Below are positions 42,812 to 51,960 of a DNA stretch of 64,000 nucleotides, one piece after another. The position numbers were made by a program, and so were the translations under genes. The notes beneath the pieces were generated by a model. It ran no database searches and was not told the DNA's origin. It saw only the letters and a list, made by a program, of their open reading frames with translations. Position 1 is the first letter of the stretch. Each line of letters opens with the position of its first letter. Origin of the DNA: Planotetraspora kaengkrachanensis (lineage in GTDB: Bacteria > Actinomycetota > Actinomycetes > Streptosporangiales > Streptosporangiaceae); NCBI RefSeq assembly GCF_016862895.1, contig NZ_BONV01000048.1, positions 1 to 64,000 on the forward strand. The letters run 5' to 3'.

Positions 42812-43512
42812 TACAGTCCCCTGCTAGGGCCGCTGGGCGGCACCACTTCCCTGAGAAAGGGGTTGGTGGCCCGCTCGCGGCCGATCGTCGTCTGTGGTCC
42901 GTGACCGGGCAGGACCAGCGTCTCGTCCGGCAGCGTCAGCGTTTTCGCGAGGCTGCCGAGGATCGTCGCGTAGTCGCCGCCCGGGAGATCGGTGCGGCCG
43001 ATGGAGCCGGCGAACAGCAGGTCTCCCGAGAACAGGACATCCGCGTCCTCCGCGGAATCCGTACCCGTCAGGGGCGTCCTGAACGTCACCGACCCCCTCG
43101 TATGGCCGGGTGCGTGGTCGACCGTGATGTCCAGACCGGCGAGCCGCAGGGTGGCTCCGTCGGACAGCTCCCTGACGTCGTCAGGCTCGCTGAACTGCAA
43201 CCCGCCGAAAATCTGACCCGCCTGAGCCGAGAATCCCTTGCCGGGGTCCGACAGCAGCTCGCGGTCCTCCGGATGGATCCACGCGGGAACGTCACGCGCG
43301 CCGCAGACCGGCGCGACCGACCAGACGTGGTCGAGGTGCCCGTGGGTGAGCAGTACGGCCACGGGCTTCAGCCGGTGCTCCCTGACCAGTTCGTCGAGGC
43401 CGTCCACCGCGTCCTGACCAGGATCGACGACGACGCACTCCTCGCCTGGGGCGGGAGCGACGACATAGCAGTTGGCCTGGAAGGACCCTGCGGGAAACCC
43501 GGCGACGAGCAC
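42811..43512 (-). CDS. MBL-fold hydrolase, glyoxalase II-like
   Basis: Metallo-beta-lactamase-fold enzyme of 233 residues with the metal motif [12 protein letters not shown] (about 56-67), [26 protein letters not shown] and the final [13 protein letters not shown]. It resembles YcbL/glyoxalase II type thioesterases, which hydrolyse hydroxyacyl thiol esters; the substrate, perhaps a mycothiol ester in this group, is inferred. The GTG start follows GAGG at eight bases. It precedes hisS as in many actinobacteria and is divergent from the cyclophilin gene. Confidence 0.85.
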   Translation of the reverse strand: MLVAGFPAGSFQANCYVVAPAPGEECVVVDPGQDAVDGLDELVREHRLKPVAVLLTHGHLDHVWSVAPVCGARDVPAWIHPEDRELLSDPGKGFSAQAGQIFGGLQFSEPDDVRELSDGATLRLAGLDITVDHAPGHTRGSVTFRTPLTGTDSAEDADVLFSGDLLFAGSIGRTDLPGGDYATILGSLAKTLTLPDETLVLPGHGPQTTIGRERATNPFLREVVPPSGPSRGL

Positions 43513-43784
43513 GGAAGCGCCTCTACGTCTCGTGACGATGTATCAAGGATTACGCGAGCGAATGTAACCGAAGGGTACCGGTGCGGGTCGGCGGGCTGCG
43601 AACCAATACCCGTGTGCCGATACGATTCGCCCACCTCAATAGTCATTCTTGGAGCAGTCGAGCCGGATGCCATAGAGCGACGCGCCGTTCGCGGAGATCT
43701 TCCGTCACCGCGTACGGCGGCGCTCCCGGGCGGAGCGGCATCCGACGAGGCGACAAACGGAACCAGGCAGTTCGGGAGGACGCA

Positions 43785-44648
43785 GTGGTCACCGGCAAGG
43801 ACCGTCAGAGGCAGCTGGCCCGCGAGCACTACCAGCGGCAGATGCAGACGCGGGTCGAGCGTCAGCAACGGGCGCGTCGGGTCGCGATCTTGGGGACCAG
43901 CACGGCCGTCGTGGTCGTGATCGGTGGCATCGTGGCCGCGATCGCGCTGCTAGGCGGGACCGACGGTGATGTGGCCACCGCGTCCGCGGCGCCGACCGCG
44001 AGCGCTCCCGCCACCGACGCCGCCGCCGCGGCCGAGCCCAAGGCGTACGACCCGGCGACCGGAACGTGCGGCTACGTCGCCGACCCGGGCAGCGGTCAGA
44101 TCAAGGACGTCGGCCTGCCGCCGGCCAAGGTCAGCACCGCCGCGGCCACGATGACCATCAAGACCAACCTCGGCGACATCGTCGCCAAGCTGGACGCGGC
44201 CAAGGCGCCGTGCACGGTGGGTTCGTTCCGCTACCTGGCCTCCAAGAACTACTTCAAGGACACCAAGTGCCACCGGCTGGGGACGGACTTCCCGATCCTG
44301 CAGTGCGGCGACCCGCTCGCCAAGGCGGACGGCAAGAACCCGACGGACGGCCAGGGCGGCCCCGGCTACCGGTTCGTCGACGAGAACCTCGAAGGCGCCA
44401 AGTACACGCGTGGCGTGCTGGCCATGGCCAACAGCGGCCCCAACACGAACGGGAGCCAGTTCTTCATCGTGTTCGGCGACACGGGGCTCAACGCCGCCTA
44501 CACACCCTTCGGTACCGTAACAAAAGGACTAGAAATCCTCGATAAGGTCGCCAAGCAGGGCATACTTCCCGGCGGTACGGGTGACGGCACGGGCGCTCCC
44601 AAGCAGCCCGTGGAAATCAAAGACGTGACAATCACGGGCAAGAGCTGA
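43785..44648 (+). CDS. Membrane-anchored cyclophilin-type peptidyl-prolyl isomerase
   Basis: Catalyses proline cis-trans isomerisation outside the membrane. The 287-residue protein has a basic N-terminal cytoplasmic stretch (about 1-32), one transmembrane helix (VAILGTSTAVVVVIGGIVAAIALLG), an Ala/Thr linker, and a cyclophilin domain (about 120-285) with GFRYLASKNYF-like GSFRYLASKNYFKDTKCHRL, RGVLAMANSGPNTNGSQFFI and YTPFGTVTKGLEILD. The GTG at 43785 has GGGAGG five bases upstream. A weak promoter candidate (-10 TACGAT near 43620) lies in the 272-bp gap before it, where I see no other gene. Confidence 0.9.
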   Translation: MVTGKDRQRQLAREHYQRQMQTRVERQQRARRVAILGTSTAVVVVIGGIVAAIALLGGTDGDVATASAAPTASAPATDAAAAAEPKAYDPATGTCGYVADPGSGQIKDVGLPPAKVSTAAATMTIKTNLGDIVAKLDAAKAPCTVGSFRYLASKNYFKDTKCHRLGTDFPILQCGDPLAKADGKNPTDGQGGPGYRFVDENLEGAKYTRGVLAMANSGPNTNGSQFFIVFGDTGLNAAYTPFGTVTKGLEILDKVAKQGILPGGTGDGTGAPKQPVEIKDVTITGKS

Positions 44649-44708
44649 CGTAATACAACCAAGGGCATTTCGGGCCCTGGAGGGCTGATTCAAGTGCGGG
44701 AGGACGCG

Positions 44709-45938
44709 GTGACCACCGACCCGTGGGGCCGGGTAGACGCTGACGGCACCGTCTACGTGCGTACGGCTGAGGGAGAACGGGCCGTCGGGTCCTGGCAGGC
44801 GGGCGAGCCTGAAGAGGCCCTGGCCTACTACCGCCGAAAGTTCGACGAGCTGGCCGGGCAGGTCCAGCTCCTGGAGCAGCGGGTGAAGGGCACCGACCTG
44901 GCGCCCGCTCAGGCCGAGTCGAACATCGCGAAGCTGCGGGAGGCGGTCGCCGAGGCGCACGCCATCGGCGACCTCGCGTCCCTCCAGGACCGCCTCTCGG
45001 CGCTCACCGACATCGTCGGCAAGCGCCGGGAGGAGGTCAAGGCCGCCCGCGACCAGGCTCGCGTCCAGGCCCGGGAGACCAAGGAGCGGATCGTCGCCGA
45101 GGCCGAGCGCATCGCCGAGGACGCCACGCACTGGAAGTCCGGCGGCGAGCGGCTGCGGCAGCTCATCGACGAGTGGAAGGCCGCCGAGCGCATCGACCGG
45201 GCGACCGAGGCCACCCTGTGGAAGCGTCTGTCCACCGCTCGTACGGCTTTCGCGAAGCGTCGTAAGGCCTACTTCTCGTCCCTGGACGAGCAGCGCGACG
45301 CCATCCGGAGCTCCAAGGAGCGGATCGTCACGGAGGCCGAGGCCCTGGCGTCCTCGACCGACTGGAACGCGACGGCGGCGGCCTACCGCGAGCTCATGCG
45401 GCAGTGGAAGTCCGCGGGGCGCGCCTCCCGCGAGGCCGAGGACGAGCTGTGGGGCCGGTTCAAGGGCGCCCAGGACCAGTTCTTCCAGGCCAGGTCGGCG
45501 GTCTTCGCCGAGCGTGACGCGTCGTTCGCGGCCAATGCGGAGATCAAGGAGACCCTGCTGGTCGAGGCCGAGCGGCTCCTGCCCGTCACGGACTCCCGTG
45601 CGGCGCGCAGCGCGTTCAGGAGCCTGCTGGAGCGCTGGGAGGCCGCCGGACCGGTGCCCAGGGAGATGCGGGACAAGCTCGAGGGCGGCCTGCGCCGCGT
45701 CGAGGACGCCGTCCGCAAGGCCGAGGAGAACGAGTGGAAGCGCTCGAACCCCGAGGCCCGCGCCCGCGCCCAGGACACGGTCAACCAGCTCCGCCGCTCG
45801 ATCGAGCAGCTCGAGGCGCGCCTGTCGAAGGCGCGGGCCGGCGGCAGGGACAAGGACGTCAAGGAGGCCGAGGAGGCTCTGGCCGCCCGCCGTTCCTGGC
45901 TCGAGGAAGCCGAGCGCACCCTGGCCGAGTTCTCCTGA
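44709..45938 (+). CDS. DUF349 repeat protein
   Basis: 409-residue, highly charged, mostly helical cytoplasmic protein. After an N-terminal segment (about 1-60) and a coiled-coil region, three DUF349 repeats of about 75 residues can be seen, centred on LRQLIDEWKAAERIDRATE, YRELMRQWKSAGRASREAE and FRSLLERWEAAGPVPREMR. The C-terminus is another coiled coil. Function is not established; relatives bind nucleic acid or ribosomes in some reports. The GTG at 44709 has GGGAGG five bases upstream, in a context nearly identical to that of the cyclophilin start. A repeat array starts at its stop codon. Confidence 0.87.
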   Translation: MTTDPWGRVDADGTVYVRTAEGERAVGSWQAGEPEEALAYYRRKFDELAGQVQLLEQRVKGTDLAPAQAESNIAKLREAVAEAHAIGDLASLQDRLSALTDIVGKRREEVKAARDQARVQARETKERIVAEAERIAEDATHWKSGGERLRQLIDEWKAAERIDRATEATLWKRLSTARTAFAKRRKAYFSSLDEQRDAIRSSKERIVTEAEALASSTDWNATAAAYRELMRQWKSAGRASREAEDELWGRFKGAQDQFFQARSAVFAERDASFAANAEIKETLLVEAERLLPVTDSRAARSAFRSLLERWEAAGPVPREMRDKLEGGLRRVEDAVRKAEENEWKRSNPEARARAQDTVNQLRRSIEQLEARLSKARAGGRDKDVKEAEEALAARRSWLEEAERTLAEFS

Positions 45939-46176
45939 CGCTCCCCCCGCGCGTGATCATGCACAGGTTCGGAGAAGGTCTCGCCGACCTGCCCCGACCT
46001 TGGGCGTGATCATGCACGGGTTCGCGGAAAGAGCCGGCCACCTGCCCTCACCCCGTTCGTGATCATGCACACATTCGACGAAACCGCTGCCGAGCAGCGG
46101 TTTCGTCTTTTGTGATCATGCACGAATTCGCGGATCCCCCGCCTGAGTAGGCCGTACACGGTTCGTGATCATGCAC
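45936..46176 (+). repeat. 53-bp repeat array D, five exact cores
   Basis: GTGATCATGCAC occurs exactly at 45953, 46006, 46059, 46112 and 46165, each step 53 bp. The TGA stop of the DUF349 gene (45936) lies 18 bp before the first core TGA. Inter-core sequences share the degenerate blocks ATTCGNNGAA and ACCTGCCC but are otherwise different. All units read away from the DUF349 gene; the remaining 46177-46306 up to the xre gene shows nothing further. Confidence 0.95.
46077..46111 (+). terminator. intrinsic terminator inside repeat array D
   Basis: A perfect 14-bp stem (46077-46090 with 46094-46107), 3-nt loop and four T (46108-46111) fill the segment between the third and fourth cores. It would end transcription of the DUF349 gene about 170 bp after its stop codon. 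Confidence 0.8.
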
Positions 46177-46306
46177 GGGGACGCCCGCAAGGCACCCTGG
46201 GAGCACACCGGACGTAGCCGGACCCTCGCCCCGGGCTCCCTGTAAGCCGAAACGATCAGAAGTGATCCGCGGCGGTCTGCAGGGGGCTGCGGTGAAGAAG
46301 CCGAGG

Positions 46307-47254
46307 TCAGGCTTGGTCCCGCACGGCGGCCGACCAGTCCCGGGAGGCGTCCGTGCCCCAGCTCGCCAGCAGGCGCAACGCATCCTCCGACGCGGAACCG
46401 GGCTCGGCATGGTAGATCGCCAGCGACTGCTCCTGATCGTCAGGGAGCGTGAAGGTCTCGTAGCGGAGTGCCATTTCACCCGCCAGCGGGTGCATCACTC
46501 GCATGCTGCCGTGCGTCTTCTTCTTGACGTCGTGGGCCGCCCACAGCGTCCGGAAATTCTCGCTCTTCATGGAGAGCTCCCCGATCAGCGCCGCGAGCAG
46601 CGGATCCTCCGTGTGCAGACCGGCGTCCAGCCTCAGATGGCCCACCACGTCGTAAGCCTTGGACTCCCAGTCGACGAAGAACCGCCGGGCCGCCGGGTCG
46701 AGGAAGGTGATCCTGGCCCAGTTCCGCTCCTGCGGGGCACGCGCCGCCCAGTCGCCGAATAGCGCGGAGGCCGTGCGGTTCCACGCCAGCACATCGGTGC
46801 GGCGGCCCCACACGTACGCGGGCACGCCCTCCATCGCCGTCAGCAGGTCCATCAGCGCGGGTCGCACCTGCTGACGCCGCAGCGCGTGCCGCTGCTTCGG
46901 CTTCGGCTTGGCGAGGTGCAGCAGATGGGCGCGTTCCGTCTCGGAGAGTTTGAGCGCACCGGAGATCGCGTCCAGCACCTCGATCGAGACGTTGTGGCCG
47001 TTGCCCTGCTCGAGACGGGTGTAGTACGCCACAGAGACCCCGGCGAGCTGCGCCAGCTCCTCCCGCCTCAGACCCGGCACCCGGCGCCGGCCGTACCCGG
47101 CCAGCCCCACGTCGGCCGGCTTCAGCCGGGCCCTGCGCGTGCGCAGGAACTCGCTCAGCTCCGTACGCGGGTCGAGGTGCCGCTCAGGGCCGGGTCCCGA
47201 GCCTGGGCCCGGCACGGCTGCCGGGTCGGTGCGCAGGTCGGGGTGGGTGGCCAT
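46307..47254 (-). CDS. XRE-family regulator with MmyB-like ligand domain
   Basis: 315-residue DNA-binding protein. A helix-turn-helix domain (LRREELAQLAGVSVAYYTRLEQG, residues about 60-82, with GRRRVPGLR just before) is followed by an MmyB-like PAS-related sensor domain (AYVWGRRTDVLAWNRTASALFG and TFLDPAARRFFVDWE). This class is typically next to a divergent oxidoreductase gene and represses it; some members bind fatty acids. Here it is divergent from a zinc alcohol dehydrogenase, its likely target. A Pro/Gly-rich N-terminal 30 residues may be overextended, as later starts exist. Confidence 0.87.
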   Translation of the reverse strand: MATHPDLRTDPAAVPGPGSGPGPERHLDPRTELSEFLRTRRARLKPADVGLAGYGRRRVPGLRREELAQLAGVSVAYYTRLEQGNGHNVSIEVLDAISGALKLSETERAHLLHLAKPKPKQRHALRRQQVRPALMDLLTAMEGVPAYVWGRRTDVLAWNRTASALFGDWAARAPQERNWARITFLDPAARRFFVDWESKAYDVVGHLRLDAGLHTEDPLLAALIGELSMKSENFRTLWAAHDVKKKTHGSMRVMHPLAGEMALRYETFTLPDDQEQSLAIYHAEPGSASEDALRLLASWGTDASRDWSAAVRDQA

Positions 47255-47290
47255 GCCCTCAGTATCGCGCCAGGTATCCGCCGGCGGGGC

Positions 47291-47311
47291 CCGGCAGCCT
47301 GACCCTGCCGG
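47291..47311. promoter_or_regulatory. inverted repeat in the xre/adh divergent region
   Basis: CCGGCAG (47291-47297) and CTGCCGG (47305-47311) are exact 7-bp arms around 7 bp, 37 bp upstream of the regulator. It is a reasonable operator for the divergent pair. No clear -35/-10 was found in 47255-47490. Confidence 0.4.
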
Positions 47312-47490
47312 TGGTAGTCACGCGGGACGTAGGCGAGGCGGTGGTCTGGGCAACGCCGTACGGCCGGAGCAGCCTGAATGCCGCCCCATGAAAACCGCCC
47401 GGGGCCGTTTCTCGGAGACCGACGGAGAGGGTGTCCTTCCGGCCGGAGTCCCCAACAACGATCAACAAGTAACAGAATCGAGGCCTGCTC

Positions 47491-48501
47491 ATGCTTACGG
47501 CCATTGCCACCGCGATCAATGAGCCGCTCACGTTCACCGAACGCGAGGTTCCCGAACCCGGCCAGGGCGAGGTCCTGGTCGAAATCACCGCGTGCGGGAT
47601 CTGCTACACGGACCTGGACCTGCTCCAGGGTCACTGGCCCATCGCCCGTTTCCCGGTCGTCCCCGGCCACGAGATCACCGGCGTGGTGGTCGCCACCGGT
47701 CCCGGCGTGTCGTGGCCGGAGGTCGGCGCTTCCGTGGGCGCCCAGTTCCTCGGCGACTCCTGCCGCCACTGCGACTACTGCGTGCGCGGCGAGCAGATCC
47801 TCTGTCCAGGCAAGCGCATCACGGGCATCGTCATTGACGGCGGCTACGCCGAATACGCGGTCCTCAAGGCCGACTTCGTGACCCCGCTGCCGGAGGGGCT
47901 CGATCCGGTCGCCGCGGCACCGCTCATGTGCGCGGGCGTGACCGCCTTCAACAGCCTTCGGCGGGGCGGGATCACCGCCGGCTCGCGCGTCGCGGTCATC
48001 GGCGCCGGCGGTGTCGGCGCGCTGGCGATCCGCTACGCCGTCGCCATGGGCGCCCGCGTGGCCGTCATCGGCCGGTCGAACCGGGCCGAGGCGGCGGTGA
48101 GGGAGATGGGCGCCGAGCGGTTCATCGCCGCCCGGGACTCCGACCCGGCCGAGGCCCTCAGAGCCTGGGACGGCGGTGCGAACCTGATCCTCAACGCCTC
48201 CCCGTCCACCTCGGCTGCCGCGGCGACGCTCACCGGCCTGGCGCCCGACGGCATGCTGGTGCTGTGCGGGTACGGCCCCGAGCCGCTGGTCCTGCCCACC
48301 CAGCCGATGGTCCTCAACCGGCTGCGCGTCATGATCAACCCGTCCGGCTCACCGCACGACACCCGCGACGCCCTCGCCTTTTCTGCGGCACACGACATCC
48401 TGCCCGAGTTCACCCCGGTCGGCCTGCGCGACGCCAACGCGGCGCTCGAGGCAATGGCCAAGGGCCAGGCCGGGCGGCGGTCGGTCATCACCTTCGACTG
48501 A
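47491..48501 (+). CDS. Zinc-dependent alcohol dehydrogenase
   Basis: 336-residue medium-chain dehydrogenase/reductase. Catalytic zinc ligands lie in ACGICYTDLD (Cys about 32) and PGHEITG (His-Glu about 63), the structural zinc in the four cysteines of CRHCDYCVRGEQILC, and the cofactor loop is VIGAGGVGALAIRYA. Basic residues after it (GRSNRAEA) suggest NADP. All ligands are intact, so it should be active on an alcohol or aldehyde; the substrate is unknown. The ATG follows GAGG at eight bases. It is divergent from an XRE/MmyB regulator that likely controls it. Confidence 0.88.
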   Translation: MLTAIATAINEPLTFTEREVPEPGQGEVLVEITACGICYTDLDLLQGHWPIARFPVVPGHEITGVVVATGPGVSWPEVGASVGAQFLGDSCRHCDYCVRGEQILCPGKRITGIVIDGGYAEYAVLKADFVTPLPEGLDPVAAAPLMCAGVTAFNSLRRGGITAGSRVAVIGAGGVGALAIRYAVAMGARVAVIGRSNRAEAAVREMGAERFIAARDSDPAEALRAWDGGANLILNASPSTSAAAATLTGLAPDGMLVLCGYGPEPLVLPTQPMVLNRLRVMINPSGSPHDTRDALAFSAAHDILPEFTPVGLRDANAALEAMAKGQAGRRSVITFD

Positions 48502-48532
48502 CCGCATCCGCGGACCATGGACGACGTCCAGG

Positions 48533-48716
48533 GTGCATGATCACGGACCAGATCAGGCCTGTTCAGGGATGTTCGGCGCGAATCCGTGCATGATCACGGG
48601 AGATGGAACCGCTGGTCATCCGTGGTTTCCCCGAAGATGTGCATGATCACCACACGGGTTGGGGCAGGCCGCGGGGCCATTCCGCGAGCCTGTGCATGAT
48701 CATCAATGGAGACTCA
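48533..48716 (-). repeat. 53-bp repeat array E, downstream of rel
   Basis: Minus-oriented cores end at 48703, 48650, 48597 and 48544, each exactly 53 bp apart; the first reads ATGATCATGCAC, the rest are exact. The rel stop codon (48716-48714) lies 14 bp before the first. The array fills the gap between the convergent alcohol dehydrogenase and rel genes. Confidence 0.93.
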
Positions 48717-51077
48717 ATTGGTGACGCGGTAGACGTCGTAGACGCCTTGGATCGTGCGTACGGCCTTGAGTACGTGGCCGAGGTGCTTGGGATCGCCCAT
48801 CTCGAAGGTGAACTTGCTGACGGCCACCCGGTCCCGGGAGGTCGCCACCGACGCCGACAGGATGTTCACGTGGTGGTCCGACAACGTCCGGGTGACGTCG
48901 GACAGCAGGCGGGGCCGGTCCAGGGCCTCCACCTGGATCGCGACCAGGAACAGCGAATCGTCCTGCGGCGACCACGACACCTGCACCAGGCGATCCGCCT
49001 GGGCACTCAACTGCTCCACGTTCGGACAATTCGTCCGATGTACCGAAACTCCATGCCCTCGCGTGACAAATCCGACGATGTCGTCGCCGGGTACCGGCAT
49101 GCAACATCGGGACAGCCGCACCCAGACGTCCGGATCGCCCGCGACCATGACGCCGGCGTTCGAATTGCCCCTGGGACGTCCCTTGAGCCTCGTGGGGACC
49201 GCAGCCTCCGCCAGGTCCTCCTCGGCCCCCTCGACCCCTCCGAGCGCCTGTACGAGCTTCTGAACGACGGACTGGGCCGCGACGTGGCCCTCACCCACGG
49301 CCGCGTACAGCGCCGACACGTCGGGGTAGCGCAGATCACGGGCGAGGGCGAGCAGTGCCTCGCCGGACATGAGGCGCTGGAGCGGCAGGCCCTGCTTGCG
49401 CATCGCCCGCCCGATGGCCTCCTTGCCGGCCTCGATCGCGGTCTCTCTGCGCTCCTTGGAGAACCACTGACGGATCTTGTTCCGAGCCCGGCCGCTCTTG
49501 ACGAACTTCAGCCAGTCGCGGGACGGCCCGGCGTCCGGCGACTTCGAGGTGAAGATCTCGACGGTGTCCCCGTTGCCGAGCCGGGACTCCAGCGGCACCA
49601 GCCGCCCGTTCACGCGGGCGCCGATGCAGCGGTGGCCGACCTCCGTGTGCACGGCGTACGCGAAGTCCACGGGCGTGGCGCCCTCGGGAAGGGCGATCAC
49701 CTGCCCCCGTGGTGTGAAGACGAACACCTCGGACACCGACAGGTCGAAGCGCAGCGACTCGAGGAACTCGCCCGGGTCGGAGGTCTCCTTCTGCCAGTCG
49801 AGCAGCTGCCGCAGCCAGGCCATGTCGTTGACCTGCTTGGCCTTGGCCGGCCCCGAGCCGTTCGTCTCCTCCTTGTACTTCCAGTGCGCGGCCACGCCGT
49901 ACTCGGCGCGGTTGTGCATCGCCCGCGTGCGGATCTGCAGCTCGATCGTCTTGCCTTCTGGCCCCATGACCGTCGTGTGCAACGACTGGTACATGTTGAA
50001 CTTGGGCATGGCGATGTAGTCCTTGAACCGCCCGGGCACGGGCCGCCACTGCGCGTGGATCGTGCCGAGTGCCGCGTAGCAGTCGCGGACGGTGTCGACG
50101 AGCACCCTGATGCCGACCAGGTCGTAGATGTCGTCGAACGCCACGTCCTTGGCGATCATCTTCTGGTAGATCGAGTAGTAGTGCTTCGGCCGCCCGCGCA
50201 CGGTCGCCTTGATCTTGGCTTCGCGCAGTTCCGCGGAGACCTTCTCGATGACCTCCTGCAGGAACAGGTCACGCCTCGGCGCCCGCTCCGACACCATCCG
50301 GGCGATCTCGTCGTACCGCTTCGGATAGAGCATGGCGAACGCGAGGTCCTCCAGCTCCCACTTGATGGTGTTCATGCCGAGCCGGTGAGCCAGCGGCGCG
50401 AAGATCTCGAGCGTCTCCCGCGACTTCTGCTGCCGCTTGTGCTCCGGCATGTACCGCATGGTGCGCATGTTGTGCAGCCGGTCGGCGAGCTTGATGACCA
50501 GGACCCGGATGTCGCGCGACATCGCGACGACCATCTTCCTGACGGTCTCGGCCTGCGCGGCGTCACCGAACTTGACCTTGTCCAGCTTGGTCACGCCGTC
50601 GACGAGCAGCGCGATGTTGTCGCCGAAGTCGGCTCGTAACTCGTCGAGGCCGTACGCGGTGTCCTCGACGGTGTCGTGCAGCAGGGCGGCGCACAGGGTC
50701 TCGTCGTCGGTCCCCAGCTCGGCCAGGATGCTCGCCACGGCCAGCGGGTGGGTGATGTACGGGTCGCCGCTCTTCCGCTTCTGGTCGCGGTGGTGGTAGG
50801 CGGCCATGTCGTAGGCACGCTCGATCAGGCGCAGGTCGGACTTGGGATGGGTCGCCCGGACCGTCTTGAACAGCGGCTCCAGCACCGGATTCATAGCACC
50901 CCATTGCCCCCCGAACCGGGTCAGCCGCCGTCGTACGGCAGGTGCCGGTCTCTCTTCAGCGCCCCCCGATGCGTCGGGCACCGCGTCAGCGGGCACGTCA
51001 GCCGGCTCGGGGGCGGTGCGCGGGTCGGTTCCGCGTCCAGCCCGCGCGCTGTCAGGCACGACCACATCACGGGGCAC
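48714..51077 (-). CDS. rel: Bifunctional (p)ppGpp synthetase/hydrolase
   Basis: RelA/SpoT homologue that makes and degrades the alarmone (p)ppGpp. The 787-residue protein has a 75-residue disordered N-terminal extension, an intact HD hydrolase domain ([23 protein letters not shown] and LLHDTVEDT split over residues 88-150), the synthetase domain with [20 protein letters not shown], a TGS domain, a zinc-finger-like region ([22 protein letters not shown]) and a C-terminal ACT domain. Both activities should be present. The GTG start has GAGGAG five bases upstream. A -10 candidate TACACT (51114-51109) would give a leader of about 25 nt. Confidence 0.95.
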   Translation of the reverse strand: MPRDVVVPDSARAGRGTDPRTAPEPADVPADAVPDASGGAEERPAPAVRRRLTRFGGQWGAMNPVLEPLFKTVRATHPKSDLRLIERAYDMAAYHHRDQKRKSGDPYITHPLAVASILAELGTDDETLCAALLHDTVEDTAYGLDELRADFGDNIALLVDGVTKLDKVKFGDAAQAETVRKMVVAMSRDIRVLVIKLADRLHNMRTMRYMPEHKRQQKSRETLEIFAPLAHRLGMNTIKWELEDLAFAMLYPKRYDEIARMVSERAPRRDLFLQEVIEKVSAELREAKIKATVRGRPKHYYSIYQKMIAKDVAFDDIYDLVGIRVLVDTVRDCYAALGTIHAQWRPVPGRFKDYIAMPKFNMYQSLHTTVMGPEGKTIELQIRTRAMHNRAEYGVAAHWKYKEETNGSGPAKAKQVNDMAWLRQLLDWQKETSDPGEFLESLRFDLSVSEVFVFTPRGQVIALPEGATPVDFAYAVHTEVGHRCIGARVNGRLVPLESRLGNGDTVEIFTSKSPDAGPSRDWLKFVKSGRARNKIRQWFSKERRETAIEAGKEAIGRAMRKQGLPLQRLMSGEALLALARDLRYPDVSALYAAVGEGHVAAQSVVQKLVQALGGVEGAEEDLAEAAVPTRLKGRPRGNSNAGVMVAGDPDVWVRLSRCCMPVPGDDIVGFVTRGHGVSVHRTNCPNVEQLSAQADRLVQVSWSPQDDSLFLVAIQVEALDRPRLLSDVTRTLSDHHVNILSASVATSRDRVAVSKFTFEMGDPKHLGHVLKAVRTIQGVYDVYRVTN

Positions 51078-51106
51078 ACAGACTCCTCACGTCGAGTCCA
51101 GATCCC

Positions 51107-51334
51107 TCAGTGTATCCGTGCCGCCACAGCACTCTTCGCCGCCTGTTCACGGCCATGATCCGCAGCCTTTCCTCGGCTGTGGTCCGCGGCCTTCTCACGG
51201 GCGTCGTCGACCGGCCGCTCGATCGCCACGCGAGGCGGAAACCCGCCGTCCGCGCCCCGGCGACCCGGCGGGCGCCGGCATCGACCCACGGGCCATCCCA
51301 CGCCCGCGACCCGGCGGCCCCGCACCGTGCTCAC
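51107..51334 (-). CDS. possible small Arg-rich protein between apt and rel
   Basis: A 75-codon frame begins with GTG overlapping the apt stop as GTGA, the same coupling used elsewhere here, and ends 29 bp before rel. The product is Arg/Gly-rich and contains an imperfect repeat (REKAADHS, RGKAADHG, REQAAKS). It has no ribosome site of its own and no recognised domain. It may be a chance frame in GC-rich DNA; the 253-bp gap must also carry the rel promoter. Confidence 0.25.
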   Translation of the reverse strand: MSTVRGRRVAGVGWPVGRCRRPPGRRGADGGFPPRVAIERPVDDAREKAADHSRGKAADHGREQAAKSAVAARIH

Positions 51335-51837
51335 ACGCTCAGCAGCGCACGTACCTCGATGCCGGGCAGCCGGTCCCGTCCGGACAGGAACGACAACTCC
51401 ATCAGGAACGAGACCGCGGCCACCTCGGCGCCCGCCCGCCTGACGAGTTCCACGGTCGCCTCGGCCGTTCCCCCCGTGGCCAGCACGTCGTCGACGATCA
51501 GGACCCGCTCACCGGGGGCGAAGGCGTCGGCGTGCACCTCGATGACCGCCGAGCCGTACTCGAGGTCGTAGGAGGCCTCGAGTGTCGCGGCCGGCAGCTT
51601 GCCCTTCTTCCGTACGGGGACGAACCCGGCGCCGCTCCGGTAGGCGACCGGCGCGGCGAGGATGAACCCCCGCGCCTCGATGCCGACCACCTTGTCGAAG
51701 GCGAGGCCGTCCGCCAGCTCGTCCACGACCTGCGTGAACGCCGTGTGGTCGGCCAAGAGCGGGGTGATGTCCTTGAACACGATCCCCGGCTTCGGGTAGT
51801 CAGGAATGTCCCTGATCAGGGCGCTCCAGTCAGTCAC
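51331..51837 (-). CDS. apt: Adenine phosphoribosyltransferase
   Basis: Salvages adenine to AMP with PRPP. The 168-residue protein has DIPDYPKPGIVFKDITPLL at the N-terminus, VGIEARGFILAAPVAY in the middle and the PRPP motif VLIVDDVLATGGT (about 117-129). The GTG at 51837 has AGGGTGG five bases upstream and gives the usual length. Its place between secF and rel is conserved in actinobacteria. Confidence 0.95.
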   Translation of the reverse strand: MTDWSALIRDIPDYPKPGIVFKDITPLLADHTAFTQVVDELADGLAFDKVVGIEARGFILAAPVAYRSGAGFVPVRKKGKLPAATLEASYDLEYGSAVIEVHADAFAPGERVLIVDDVLATGGTAEATVELVRRAGAEVAAVSFLMELSFLSGRDRLPGIEVRALLSV

Positions 51838-51909
51838 GACGCCCACCCTAGAGCACATCCGGCGGCTGATCCGCGTCCGCCGAGCCCACCGCGACCCGCT
51901 GGAAACAGC

Positions 51910-51945
51910 CGCGCCCCCGCCGCCCGGGTGGGCGGCGGGGGCGCG
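51910..51945 (-). terminator. terminator after secF
   Basis: A perfect 16-bp all-GC stem (51910-51925 with 51930-51945) with a 4-nt loop lies 16 bp after the secF stop and before apt. No T-tract follows. It separates yajC-secDF from apt-rel. Confidence 0.8.
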
Positions 51946-51960
51946 TCAGCGTTCGGACGA

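Noticed and set aside
45953-46176. CRISPR array
   Set aside because: Spacing is regular, but the repeat is only 12 bp, the fillers resemble each other, the clusters are scattered at gene ends, and no cas genes are present.
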